A stretch of DNA of 13,621 nt. It comes from an uncultured Parabacteroides sp. (GTDB taxonomy: Bacteria > Bacteroidota > Bacteroidia > Bacteroidales > Tannerellaceae). Under the pieces are notes generated by a model that saw nothing but the letters and a program-made list of their open reading frames with translations, did not search any database and had not been told where the DNA came from. Below, piece after piece: positions 1-8,399 of the stretch. The position numbers and the translations under genes are program-made. The stretch is from NCBI GenBank assembly GCA_900552415.1, contig USAD01000042.1, forward strand, positions 1-13,621, in the 5' to 3' direction. Position 1 is the stretch's first letter; every line of letters begins with the position of its first letter.

Positions 1-1035
1 GACCCGGCTGTTATTGCCGACATGAAACGGTTTGTCAAGCTCAACAAAGAATATAAGGACTTAGAGAAAATCGTCGCTGCACGCAACTTGTATGTGGCAA
101 CCTTAAATGGAATTGAGGAAGCGAAGCAGATCCTTGATTCTGAACAAGATCCAGAAATGCGTGAGATGGCCCGTGAGGAGTTGGATACCTGTAATGACCG
201 TATTCCCGGTCTTGAGGAAGAGATCAAGCTTTTGCTTGTTCCGGCAGACCCACAAGACGATAAGAATGCCATCGTAGAGATCCGTGGCGGAACGGGAGGC
301 GATGAAGCCGCCTTGTTCGCTGGCGACCTCTATCGCATGTATGTCAAATATTGCGAGATGAAAGGCTGGAAAGTCAGCGTTTCCAGTTTCAGTGAAGGTG
401 CCGCAGGTGGTTTTAAGGAGATTATCTTTACGGTAACAGGAGAGAAAGTTTATGGAACCTTGAAATATGAATCTGGAGTGCATCGTGTACAACGTGTTCC
501 AGCAACGGAGACTCAAGGCCGAGTGCACACCTCCGCAGCAACCGTAGCCGTCTTACCTGAAGCGGACGAATTTGATGTTGAGATCAATGAGGGTGAGATT
601 AAATGGGATACCTTCCGATCAGGTGGTGCCGGAGGTCAAAATGTCAACAAGGTTGAATCGGGTGTCCGTTTGCGCTACAACTGGAAAAACCCGATCACAG
701 GTGTAACTGAGGAAATCCTGATTGAATGTACCGAGACACGCGACCAGCCCAAGAACAAGGAAAGAGCCTTGACACGTCTTCGCTCATTCATTTATGACAA
801 GGAGCACCAGAAATACATCGACGATATCGCAAGCAAACGTAAGACGATGGTATCGACAGGCGATCGCTCCGCAAAGATCCGTACATACAATTATCCGCAA
901 GGACGTATAACGGATCACCGTATCAACTATACGATATACAACTTATCCGCTCTCATGGATGGTGACATCCAAGGATGTATCGACCAACTGATCATCGCCG
1001 AAAATGCGGAACGTTTAAAAGAATCAGAATTATAA
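1..1035 (+). CDS. prfA: Peptide chain release factor 1 (RF1), 5' end outside window
   Basis: RF1 recognises UAA and UAG stop codons in the ribosomal A site and triggers release of the finished peptide. The reading frame is open from base 1 (DPAVIAD precedes the Met at 22), so the Met at 22 is internal and the true start lies upstream. About 344 codons are present of the roughly 360-370 usual for the family. Visible hallmarks are the PAT tripeptide (499-507), the PxT-type stop-codon discriminator of RF1 rather than RF2, and the GGQ motif (631-639) that enters the peptidyl-transferase centre, within the context SGGAGGQNVNKVESGVR. The gene is followed after 24 bases by pyrF in the same direction, so the two are probably co-transcribed. 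Nothing in the visible part is abnormal. Identification is firm. Confidence 0.97.
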   Translation, partial: DPAVIADMKRFVKLNKEYKDLEKIVAARNLYVATLNGIEEAKQILDSEQDPEMREMAREELDTCNDRIPGLEEEIKLLLVPADPQDDKNAIVEIRGGTGGDEAALFAGDLYRMYVKYCEMKGWKVSVSSFSEGAAGGFKEIIFTVTGEKVYGTLKYESGVHRVQRVPATETQGRVHTSAATVAVLPEADEFDVEINEGEIKWDTFRSGGAGGQNVNKVESGVRLRYNWKNPITGVTEEILIECTETRDQPKNKERALTRLRSFIYDKEHQKYIDDIASKRKTMVSTGDRSAKIRTYNYPQGRITDHRINYTIYNLSALMDGDIQGCIDQLIIAENAERLKESEL

Positions 1036-1059
1036 AAACGAGTAGGGAGGAAATAAGAT

Positions 1060-1896
1060 ATGAATAAAGCGCAGTTATTTGAAAATATAAAGAGAAAGAA
1101 ATCTTTTCTCTGTGTCGGATTGGACACGGACATCAAGAAAATTCCACAACACCTTCTAAAGGAAGAAGATCCAATCTTCGCTTTCAATAAAGCGATCATC
1201 GACGCTACCGCCGATTATTGTGTTGCTTACAAGCCAAACATGGCTTTCTATGAGAGCATGGGTGTACAAGGCATTATCGCTTTCGAGAAAACTGTCAGCT
1301 ATTTACGTGAGCAATATCCTGATCAATTCATTATAGCGGACGCAAAGCGAGGTGATATTGGCAACACTTCTGAGATGTATGCCCGCTCTTTCTTCGATCA
1401 CATCAAGGTTGACGCCGTAACAGTTGCCCCTTATATGGGCGAGGACAGTGTTAAACCGTTTTTGATCTATCCGGAAGCATGGGTCATCCTTTTGGCGTTG
1501 ACATCCAATAAGGGATCTCACGACTTTCAATTGACAACCGACGAGAATGGCGAACGCCTCTTCGAGAAGGTTCTCAAAAAATCTCAGGAATGGGCTAGTG
1601 ATGAGCAGATGATGTACGTTGTCGGCGCAACACAAGGCAAGATGTTCTTGGATATCCGCAAATTGGCCCCCAACCATTTCTTGTTGGTTCCTGGCGTTGG
1701 CGCACAAGGTGGAAGCTTAGCTGAAGTCGCAGAATATGGCATGAACGACCAATGTGGCCTGCTGGTTAACTCTTCGAGAGCGATCATTTACGCTGACAAG
1801 AGTGAGTCTTTCGCCCAAGTCGCAGGCGAAGCAGCTCATACCGTTCAACAGGAAATGGCTGGATATTTAGCGAAAAAGGGGATTATCAAAGAATAA
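1060..1896 (+). CDS. pyrF: Orotidine 5'-phosphate decarboxylase, type 2 family
   Basis: Decarboxylates OMP to UMP, the last step of de novo pyrimidine nucleotide synthesis, in the cytoplasm. The 278-aa product has the expected TIM-barrel family motifs: an early GLDTD near residue 21, the catalytic D94-x-K96-x-x-D99 array inside [33 protein letters not shown], and the phosphate-binding VPGVGAQGG near the C-terminus. The length and the long [12 protein letters not shown] stretch fit the type 2 (about 270-280 aa) group rather than the shorter E. coli type. The start at 1060 is supported by a good Shine-Dalgarno (AGGGAGG, 1044-1050) nine bases upstream. It follows prfA by 24 bases and precedes lpxD by 52 bases with no terminator visible, which suggests read-through into the lipid A genes. 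Confidence 0.96.
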   Translation: MNKAQLFENIKRKKSFLCVGLDTDIKKIPQHLLKEEDPIFAFNKAIIDATADYCVAYKPNMAFYESMGVQGIIAFEKTVSYLREQYPDQFIIADAKRGDIGNTSEMYARSFFDHIKVDAVTVAPYMGEDSVKPFLIYPEAWVILLALTSNKGSHDFQLTTDENGERLFEKVLKKSQEWASDEQMMYVVGATQGKMFLDIRKLAPNHFLLVPGVGAQGGSLAEVAEYGMNDQCGLLVNSSRAIIYADKSESFAQVAGEAAHTVQQEMAGYLAKKGIIKE

Positions 1897-1948
1897 CCTC
1901 TAATAAATAGGTTCTTGAATATTAAAGGAAAAAACATCATAAAAAGAA

Positions 1949-2989
1949 ATGGAGTTCTCAGCCCAACAAATCGCCCACTTCTTGCAAGGATCCATTGAAG
2001 GAGATCCGATGGTAAAAGTGCACGATTTCTCAAAAATCGAAGAGGGCAAGCCTGGCACGTTGTCTTTTTTGGCAAATCCCAAATATGAGCATTACATATA
2101 CGAGACTAACGCTAGCGTTGTCTTGGTGAACAATGATTTCAAGCCGGAGCATCCTCTGCGTACCACAATAATAAGAGTCCCCAACGCCTATGCGTCACTT
2201 GCTACGCTCCTTACCTTGGTACAACAGTCCAAGAAAAGAAAACAGGGCGTCGACTCAACCGCATGGATCAGCCCATCCGCTACAATCGGCGAGGATTGTT
2301 ATATTGGGCACTTGGCTTACATTGGAGATGGCGTGAAAATTGGTAAAGGAACCCAAATCTATCCACAGGCCTATATTGGGGATAATGTCACAATCGGAGA
2401 AAACAGCATCGTTTATCCACATGCGACCATCTACGAAGAGTGCTCCGTTGGCAACAACTGTATTATTCATGCCGGAGCTGTTATAGGAGCCGACGGATTC
2501 GGTTTCGCCCCCAAGGATGGAAGCTATGAGAAAATCCCTCAATTGGGAAAAGTTGTCATAGAGGATGATGTCGAGATCGGCGCCAACACGACTATCGATA
2601 GAGCCGTCATGGACGCTACAATCATTCATAAGGGCGTGAAGATCGATAATCTTGTCCAGATCGCCCATAATGTTGAGATTGGCGATAATACCGTTATGGC
2701 CGCCCAAGTGGGCATCGCGGGATCTACCAAAGTAGGCAAGCATTGCATGTTTGGCGGACAAGTTGGGCTGGCTGGTCATATCCACATAACAGATAATGTC
2801 AATTTCGGCGCGCAATCCGGTGTCATCAGCGACATCAAGGAGCCGACGACCGTATTGGGCGCTCCGGCTATCCACGCGAAAAACTTCATGAAATCAAGCG
2901 CGATTTTCAACCGCCTGCCCGATATTTATCGGACGATCGGCCAGATGGAAAAAGAGATCGAGCGATTAAAACAGGAATTAAAAAAATAA
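1949..2989 (+). CDS. lpxD: UDP-3-O-(3-hydroxyacyl)glucosamine N-acyltransferase
   Basis: Third enzyme of lipid A synthesis: transfers a second 3-hydroxyacyl chain from ACP to the 2-amino group of UDP-3-O-acyl-glucosamine, in the cytoplasm. The 346-aa protein has an N-terminal uridine-binding domain (about residues 1-100, with [12 protein letters not shown]), then a long left-handed beta-helix of hexapeptide repeats ([IV]GxxxxI units, about 105-320), then a short C-terminal helix rich in Lys and Glu. H240 in [12 protein letters not shown] matches the catalytic His239 of E. coli LpxD. The initiating ATG at 1949 has no clear Shine-Dalgarno, which is common in Bacteroidetes. The stop lies six bases before the lpxC/fabZ start, so translation is probably coupled. 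Confidence 0.95.
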   Translation: MEFSAQQIAHFLQGSIEGDPMVKVHDFSKIEEGKPGTLSFLANPKYEHYIYETNASVVLVNNDFKPEHPLRTTIIRVPNAYASLATLLTLVQQSKKRKQGVDSTAWISPSATIGEDCYIGHLAYIGDGVKIGKGTQIYPQAYIGDNVTIGENSIVYPHATIYEECSVGNNCIIHAGAVIGADGFGFAPKDGSYEKIPQLGKVVIEDDVEIGANTTIDRAVMDATIIHKGVKIDNLVQIAHNVEIGDNTVMAAQVGIAGSTKVGKHCMFGGQVGLAGHIHITDNVNFGAQSGVISDIKEPTTVLGAPAIHAKNFMKSSAIFNRLPDIYRTIGQMEKEIERLKQELKK

Positions 2990-2995
2990 CACGAT

Positions 2996-4381
2996 ATGCA
3001 AAAACAAAGAACGTTGGCGGACAGCTTCTCCCTCGAAGGTAAAGGGTTGCATACGGGCTTGAACATACACATCACCTTTAAGCCTGCCGCCGAGAACCAC
3101 GGTTACAAGATCAAACGCGTCGATTTAGAAGGACAACCAATTATCGACGCCTTAGCGGAAAACGTTACCTGCACGAACAGAGGTACAGTCTTGACAAAAA
3201 AGGATGTACAAGTCGGAACAATCGAGCATGCGATGGCAGCACTCTATGCCTTCGGTATCGATAACTGCCTCATCGAGGTAGACGCTCCGGAATTCCCAAT
3301 CCTTGACGGAAGCGCACGTTTCTTCTCGGAAGGTATCCAGAAAGTTGGTATTGTTGAACAAAACGCACCCAAGGATTTCTATATCGTTAAGCATAAGCTG
3401 GAGGTAAAAGACGAGGAAACAGGTGCTTCACTGATCATCCTGCCTGATGACAAATTCAGCGCCAATGTCCTCATCGAGTTCAAGTCGCCAGTATTACCAA
3501 ACCAATTCGCGACATTGAACGACCTGAGTGAATTCCCGACAGAGCTGGCAGCCTCACGGACCTTTGTCTTTGTCCGCGAGATTGAGATGCTTCTGAAAAA
3601 CGACCTCATCAAGGGTGGCGACCTGGACAACGCTATCGTCATCTACGACCAAAAGATTCCACAGGAGTCTCTCGACAAATTGGCAGATATGATGAACCAG
3701 CCTCACAAGCACATCGAGGATCTGGGCTATATCAACAATACGCCGCTGGTATACGACAATGAGCCGGCTCGTCATAAACTGATCGACCTGATCGGTGATA
3801 TCGCCCTGATCGGAAAGCCTATCAAAGGACGGATCATCGCTACTCACCCGGGCCACAAGATCAATAACCAATTGGCAAAGATCATCCGTAAGGATATCAA
3901 GCTGAATGAGGTGCAAGCACCGGTCTACGACCCGAACTGCGAGCCAGTCATGGACATCAACCGGATCCGTGAATTGTTACCTCACCGTTATCCGTTCCTT
4001 TTGGTCGATAAGATCATCGAGATCGGAGGCAATTATATTGTCGGTGTCAAGAACATCACGACCAATGAGCCCTTCTTCCAGGGTCACTTCCCGCAAGAGC
4101 CCGTCATGCCGGGTGTTCTCCAGATCGAGGCAATGGCACAAACGGGAGGCTTGTTGGTATTGAACTCCGTTGAGGAACCGGAACGCTACTCGACCTACTT
4201 CATGAAAATAGATGGTGTCAAATTCCGTCAAAAAGTGGTGCCAGGCGATACCCTGATCCTGCGTCTTGAATTGCTCGCTCCGATACGTCGTGGTATCTCT
4301 ACGATGAAAGGTCACATCTTCGTCGGCGACAAGCTTGTCTGCGAAGCGGAATTTATGGCTCAAATCATTAAAAACAAATAA
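2996..4381 (+). CDS. lpxC/fabZ: Bifunctional UDP-3-O-acyl-GlcNAc deacetylase / 3-hydroxyacyl-ACP dehydratase fusion
   Basis: A single 461-aa chain joins two enzymes. Residues 1 to about 305 are LpxC, the zinc deacetylase that commits UDP-3-O-acyl-GlcNAc to lipid A synthesis: E77-H78 in TIEHAMAAL, H260-x3-D264 in ARHKLIDLIGD (with H78 the predicted zinc ligands), and H287 in HPGHK, equivalent to the E. coli general acid/base His265. Residues from about 318 to the end are FabZ, which dehydrates 3-hydroxyacyl-ACP in fatty acid elongation: LLPHRYPFLLVD, H364 in FFQGHFP and E378 in LQIEAMAQ, spaced 14 residues apart as in E. coli FabZ. All catalytic residues are present in both halves. This fusion is typical of Bacteroidetes, so it is not unusual here. 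It may help balance hydroxyacyl-ACP use between lipid A and membrane lipid, an inference. The gene lies between lpxD and lpxA with gaps of 6 and 9 bases. Confidence 0.97.
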   Translation: MQKQRTLADSFSLEGKGLHTGLNIHITFKPAAENHGYKIKRVDLEGQPIIDALAENVTCTNRGTVLTKKDVQVGTIEHAMAALYAFGIDNCLIEVDAPEFPILDGSARFFSEGIQKVGIVEQNAPKDFYIVKHKLEVKDEETGASLIILPDDKFSANVLIEFKSPVLPNQFATLNDLSEFPTELAASRTFVFVREIEMLLKNDLIKGGDLDNAIVIYDQKIPQESLDKLADMMNQPHKHIEDLGYINNTPLVYDNEPARHKLIDLIGDIALIGKPIKGRIIATHPGHKINNQLAKIIRKDIKLNEVQAPVYDPNCEPVMDINRIRELLPHRYPFLLVDKIIEIGGNYIVGVKNITTNEPFFQGHFPQEPVMPGVLQIEAMAQTGGLLVLNSVEEPERYSTYFMKIDGVKFRQKVVPGDTLILRLELLAPIRRGISTMKGHIFVGDKLVCEAEFMAQIIKNK

Positions 4382-4390
4382 AATCTGATT

Positions 4391-5179
4391 ATGAATATAT
4401 CACCATTGGCCGTTGTACATCCCGAAGCCAAAATCGGGGAAGGGGTGACGATCGACCCGTTCGCGGTTGTTGAGAAAGATGTCGTTATCGGTGACGGATG
4501 CTACATCCATCCCCATGCCGTTATTCGTGATGGAGCAAGAATCGGCAAAGGATGCCAGATATTCCCCGGAGCGGTAATCGCTGGCATACCACAGGACTTA
4601 AAGTTCAAGGGAGAGATCACAACCGCGGAAATTGGCGACTATACAACGATCCGCGAATGCGTAACCGTCAACAGGGGAACCGCTTCACGTGGTAAGACCG
4701 TTGTCGGCAGCCATTGCCTGATCATGGCTTACTCACACGTTGCCCACGATTGCGTCTTGAAAGACAATATCATTATTGGTAACGCCTCACAAATAGCGGG
4801 TGAAGTTGAGATCGACGACTATGCCATCGTCAGTGGCGGAAGCCTCGTGCACCAGTTTACCCGGATCTCCAAGCACGTGATGATCCAGGGCGGATCTCGT
4901 ATCGGCAAAGATATCCCGCCTTACACGTTGATTGGTCGTGACCCGATCGTCTATTGCGGTATCAATATCGTCGGATTGCGCCGCCGTGGATTCACGAACC
5001 AGCAAGTTTACCTGATCCAAGATATCTACCGTACGCTCTACACGAGAGGCTTGAACAACACGGATGCCCTCAAGGCGATCGAGACGGAATATGAGCCTTG
5101 TGAGGAACGGGATCTGATCCTGGACTTCATCAAAAACTCCAAGAGAGGTATAGTTAGAGGATCTATTGACGAATTATAA
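4391..5179 (+). CDS. lpxA: UDP-N-acetylglucosamine 3-O-acyltransferase
   Basis: First enzyme of lipid A synthesis: transfers a 3-hydroxyacyl chain from ACP to UDP-GlcNAc. The 262-aa product is the normal size and shows the hexapeptide left-handed beta-helix followed by the helical C-terminal domain beginning with the GLRRRGF signature (195-201). H119 in SHVAHDC matches catalytic His125 of E. coli. Position 138 is Glu where E. coli has His144, while H154 matches His160. G167 aligns with E. coli Gly173, the hydrocarbon-ruler residue; Gly there is compatible with a long acyl donor, as expected for Bacteroidales lipid A (inference). The gene starts nine bases after lpxC/fabZ without a clear Shine-Dalgarno and ends the operon, 31 bases before an intrinsic terminator. 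Confidence 0.96.
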   Translation: MNISPLAVVHPEAKIGEGVTIDPFAVVEKDVVIGDGCYIHPHAVIRDGARIGKGCQIFPGAVIAGIPQDLKFKGEITTAEIGDYTTIRECVTVNRGTASRGKTVVGSHCLIMAYSHVAHDCVLKDNIIIGNASQIAGEVEIDDYAIVSGGSLVHQFTRISKHVMIQGGSRIGKDIPPYTLIGRDPIVYCGINIVGLRRRGFTNQQVYLIQDIYRTLYTRGLNNTDALKAIETEYEPCEERDLILDFIKNSKRGIVRGSIDEL

Positions 5180-5210
5180 GAAAAACCTGAAAAAACGGGT
5201 AAGAAGGATA

Positions 5211-5249
5211 ATCGGCTAACAAGCATTTAACTTGTTGGCCGATTTTTTT
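5211..5249 (+). terminator. Intrinsic terminator after lpxA
   Basis: A 13-bp stem (ATCGGCTAACAAG, 5211-5223, with CTTGTTGGCCGAT, 5231-5243) contains a single T-G wobble, closes a 7-base loop, and runs into seven Ts (5243-5249). It sits just after the last lipid A gene and probably ends the prfA-to-lpxA transcript. Confidence 0.88.
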
Positions 5250-5313
5250 AGAACCTAAACCAACCTCTTTTATCCATAAAAGGATTTTAAATCAAAAGCC
5301 CAAAAGATTTGCT

Positions 5314-5321
5314 TACATTCG
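5314..5321 (+). promoter_or_regulatory. Possible -7 element upstream of the CXXCH lipoprotein gene
   Basis: TACATTCG, followed by CG, matches the Bacteroidetes -7 consensus TAnnTTTG at all but one fixed base and lies 26 bases before the chosen start codon at 5348. No clear TTG -33 element is present 19-21 bases upstream, so this is only a weak candidate. Its position after the terminator, where a new transcript must begin, is the main support. Confidence 0.28.
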
Positions 5322-5347
5322 CGTATCGGATCAAAGAGAATAGAATC

Positions 5348-6844
5348 ATGAAAACGCCTTTTCACCATTCGGTTGCGGTTGCGGTACTCCTGTCGCTTAC
5401 GGGATGCGCCATAAACCCGCCTCAAGAGTTCCAACAAAAAGAGGAAAGCCCGGTCATTTATCCGGATTATTCAGGGATTACGCTTCCTCACAACATCGCG
5501 CCCATGAACTTCCAGATCGAGGTAGATGGCGAGCAATTCATCGCGGTTGCTTCTGCTCCAAAAGGTGAACAATTGATCGCTAGTGGAAAGGTAATCCAAT
5601 GGAATCTTAAGGAATGGCATAGGCTTTTGGATGGAAACAGGGGCGATACGCTCTCGATCGATATCTATGTCCAAAAAGAGGGCACATGGAACCGATACCG
5701 GACCATCAAAAACCTCATCGCCCAAGAGGCGATTGATCCTTATCTCTCTTACCGATTGATTGAGCCGCTTTATGTCTTTTACGAGAACATGAGCCTCTGC
5801 CAGCGAGACCTGACCTGCTTTGATGAGCGTACGCTGATCAACAATGGCCGTCCGGTTGAGGAGGAACGGGGTCGATGCGTCAATTGCCACGCTTATCAGG
5901 ATTACAACCGGGGCGGCAATATGCAATTTCATGTGCGTGGCTATAAAGGTGGCTCTCTTCTGGCAACGGAAGATGGCGTCCGAAAGGTCGACTTGAAATC
6001 GGAGAAAAGTCCTTTTGACGGTGTCTATCCTGCCTGGCATCCGACCTTACCGTTGATCGCTTACTCGACCAACTCGACACGGCAGCATTTCCACTCGAAA
6101 GACCGGCAAAAGGTGGAGGTCATGGACCTCGCCTCGGGCCTGATCCTTTACGATACGAAGAACAACAGTGTCAAGACCATCAGCGACAAGCCCGACGAGC
6201 TGGAGACCTTCCCGGCCTGGAGCCCGGATGGACGGACGCTCTATTATGTCTCCGCCCGCTATCCGGAAGGCGTCCCGATGGAGAAGGACTCGTTATTCAA
6301 CCATTACCAGGAGTTCCACTACGATATCTTCCGGAAGACATTCGATCCGGAGAGCCGCACCTTTTCCGCTACGGCCGATACGGTTCTGGCGGCCTCCAGA
6401 CAAGGCAAGAGCGCGACTTTCCCTCGCGTCTCGCCCGATGGCAAGTATCTCTTGTTCACTATGGGAGATTATGGGACATTCCACATTTGGCACCACGACA
6501 GCGATCTCTACCTGATGGACCTGGCCTCGGGCGAGACACGTCCACTCGACGAAGCGAACAGTACGTCGACCGACAGTTATCACAGCTGGTCGTCGGATGG
6601 TTCCTGGATCGTATTCAGCTCTCGACGTGACGACGGCTCTTATACACGGCCTTACATCTGCCACTTCAAGGATGGCCAGGCGAGCAAACCTTTCATCGTG
6701 CCGCAAGAATCACCGACCTACTACAAAGAGCTGTTCAAGTCGTACAACGTGCCCGAGTTTATGGTGAAGCCGGTCAGCATCAGCCGCAAGGATTGGCAAC
6801 AGGCCATTGAGGCGCCAGCCCGGCGGGCGACTTACGAGCCCTGA
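5348..6844 (+). CDS. Lipoprotein with CXXCH (possible haem c) motif and TolB-like beta-propeller
   Basis: The start at 5348 is preferred over an in-frame ATG at 5309 because it gives a clean lipoprotein signal: a hydrophobic stretch ending in the lipobox L17-T-G-C20. The mature protein (498 aa with signal) should be anchored on the periplasmic or outer face of the envelope. A middle segment contains C177-V-N-C180-H181, the CXXCH signature of covalent haem c attachment, with M192 and H195 just downstream as possible axial ligands. From about residue 225 there are PD40/TolB-type propeller blades: AWHP (229-232), FPAWSPDG (288-295), FPRVSPDG (358-365), HSWSSDG (412-418). The family resembles PD40-domain proteins annotated without function in Bacteroidales. 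Whether haem is bound is unproven; the Cys pair could instead form a disulfide or metal site. The stop codon abuts that of the convergent membrane protein gene, suggesting the pair evolved together. Confidence 0.8.
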   Translation: MKTPFHHSVAVAVLLSLTGCAINPPQEFQQKEESPVIYPDYSGITLPHNIAPMNFQIEVDGEQFIAVASAPKGEQLIASGKVIQWNLKEWHRLLDGNRGDTLSIDIYVQKEGTWNRYRTIKNLIAQEAIDPYLSYRLIEPLYVFYENMSLCQRDLTCFDERTLINNGRPVEEERGRCVNCHAYQDYNRGGNMQFHVRGYKGGSLLATEDGVRKVDLKSEKSPFDGVYPAWHPTLPLIAYSTNSTRQHFHSKDRQKVEVMDLASGLILYDTKNNSVKTISDKPDELETFPAWSPDGRTLYYVSARYPEGVPMEKDSLFNHYQEFHYDIFRKTFDPESRTFSATADTVLAASRQGKSATFPRVSPDGKYLLFTMGDYGTFHIWHHDSDLYLMDLASGETRPLDEANSTSTDSYHSWSSDGSWIVFSSRRDDGSYTRPYICHFKDGQASKPFIVPQESPTYYKELFKSYNVPEFMVKPVSISRKDWQQAIEAPARRATYEP

Positions 6845-8302
6845 TCACTCGACAAAACGGTTGGGTAACGGATCCTTGGGGATACGGGCAAACTCCGGAT
6901 CCTGACTGATCAGCTCCGGCTGATCGATCATGCGTCCATATCTCTCAGCCCAATCCTTATGGAACAGAGTCTGCCCAATCTGGTCATTATATTTCCTGGC
7001 GAGAGCGTACTCCCCGTTCAGGAGCGCGCACTTGACCAGCAATTTCAGGTAAGAGATCCGGAAGCCGTACTCGACCGACAACTCCACCGCCCAGCGGTAA
7101 CAGATGTTGGTCTGGCCACTGTAATAATTCATGTTCAAGCCACACAGCTGCATGAAGGTTAGCAATCCCTGCCGGGAATCCTTATAAGTAGCGGGAATCA
7201 TCGGTACGGGATCTTGTGAGACCGGACGACCCAAATAACTGTCGGCCATACGCCCATTGATCACCACGTCGCGGGTCGCTCCGACCCTCACCCGACCAGC
7301 CTCCTTGGCAGCCTCTTGCCAATCGCCCGCCTCGATAGCCAGCGAGGAACGGACACCCGCCTCAAAATTCGGATTGCCATAAGCTTGCCACAACGTGAAG
7401 AGCATACCCGCCACGAAAAGCCCCCACGAGCCACTCGCCCGCCAACGGGAAGAACGGTTCGCCACACCCGCGGTGAACGCTCCAAGGGAAAGGAGTAAAT
7501 AGTAAGCCAGCAAAAGCAAGAAAGGCAACCAAAGCATAAACTCCGCCTTCCGGATATAGAAAGGTGGCAAGCCCGCCACATAAAGCCGAGATAACTCCTG
7601 CTCCGTCGCGCCCCAACCATAATAATAGAGCTTCGGGAAAAGGACTATCGATACGACACCAACCAAAGCCACCACCCAACTCTTCTTGCCCGGACGATTC
7701 ACACATTCATCAATCAGGCAAAGCCCGGCGGCGAACAGTGCATAAAAACCACAAAATGGATATAGGGCGACGATCACGGGCAAGAGAACCAAACGGGCAT
7801 AATAAACCTTCACCCAACGGAAAAGGGCCAGGCACGACAAAGCGAAAATCACGCCCAGCGTCGGCATGAAGAAATGGCCCGGCGCCTTTAGCGTCGCCCA
7901 AGTATAACCCAGATCCAACACCGCGGTCAACAGGAGGAACGACGGGATAAACGAGTAGAGATAGCTGACACCCTCCAGACGGAAAAGCCTGCAGGTCAAT
8001 TGTTGCGTGCCTAAAAGCAAAAGGACCAGCAGGCAACTTCCCCAAAAGGGATAATAGAGGAACTGTGTCAGGAAAGCGCCCGCATAGGCGAGCATACCAC
8101 CCGGATTATTCAGGAACGAACGGAAGAAAACCGGATCGGGCACGAAAAGCGAAAGGCTCTCCACCCATTTCCAGACATACCCGTAACGCGCCAGGAGCGC
8201 CAACGAGAAAACGACAAACAACAGCGTCGAGACAATCCGCCAACGCCTGTTTCCCAGAGCGTCGCTATCGGTCACGCTCCCCAAAAAACTTATCTTGCTC
8301 AT
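6845..8302 (-). CDS. Polytopic membrane protein with C-terminal helical-repeat region, resembles DUF6057
   Basis: The chosen start at 8302 (MSKISFLGS, 485 aa) has an AGAGG Shine-Dalgarno eight bases upstream; the frame stays open to 8407 but that extension has no start signal or recognisable sequence. About eight hydrophobic segments are visible (roughly residues 22-40, 70-98, 114-132, 145-161, 168-198, 207-223, 254-276, 292-305), followed by a soluble C-terminal portion of about 175 residues. That tail has TPR-like amphipathic helices (for example IEAGDWQEAAKEAG and LKLLVKCALLNGEYALARKY). This layout fits the DUF6057 family of Bacteroidales proteins, whose function is not known to me. It converges on the CXXCH-propeller lipoprotein gene with no space between the stops, so a functional link is plausible but not shown. 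Confidence 0.72.
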   Translation of the reverse strand: MSKISFLGSVTDSDALGNRRWRIVSTLLFVVFSLALLARYGYVWKWVESLSLFVPDPVFFRSFLNNPGGMLAYAGAFLTQFLYYPFWGSCLLVLLLLGTQQLTCRLFRLEGVSYLYSFIPSFLLLTAVLDLGYTWATLKAPGHFFMPTLGVIFALSCLALFRWVKVYYARLVLLPVIVALYPFCGFYALFAAGLCLIDECVNRPGKKSWVVALVGVVSIVLFPKLYYYGWGATEQELSRLYVAGLPPFYIRKAEFMLWLPFLLLLAYYLLLSLGAFTAGVANRSSRWRASGSWGLFVAGMLFTLWQAYGNPNFEAGVRSSLAIEAGDWQEAAKEAGRVRVGATRDVVINGRMADSYLGRPVSQDPVPMIPATYKDSRQGLLTFMQLCGLNMNYYSGQTNICYRWAVELSVEYGFRISYLKLLVKCALLNGEYALARKYNDQIGQTLFHKDWAERYGRMIDQPELISQDPEFARIPKDPLPNRFVE

Positions 8303-8399
8303 TTTGTTATCCTCTTTTCCGCGAAGTTTAAAGATAAATTCCTCTTCGGCCACCACCATACTGCATCTTCTGGCATAATAGGGGAAATCGGAAGCGGGC

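Noticed and set aside
2255..2875. Long antisense open frame (206 codons) inside lpxD
   Set aside because: It mirrors the hexapeptide-repeat codons of lpxD on the other strand and shows no domain or start signal. Similar antisense frames at 103-528, 1303-1707, 3554-3916, 3977-4363, 5471-6040, 6293-6706, 7710-8045 (a same-strand alternative frame), 9354-9719 and 11386-11736 are also shadows of real genes.
2996..4381. LpxC/FabZ fusion as a novel gene fusion
   Set aside because: This bifunctional fusion is well known across Bacteroidetes and both active sites look complete, so it marks the lineage and is not new.
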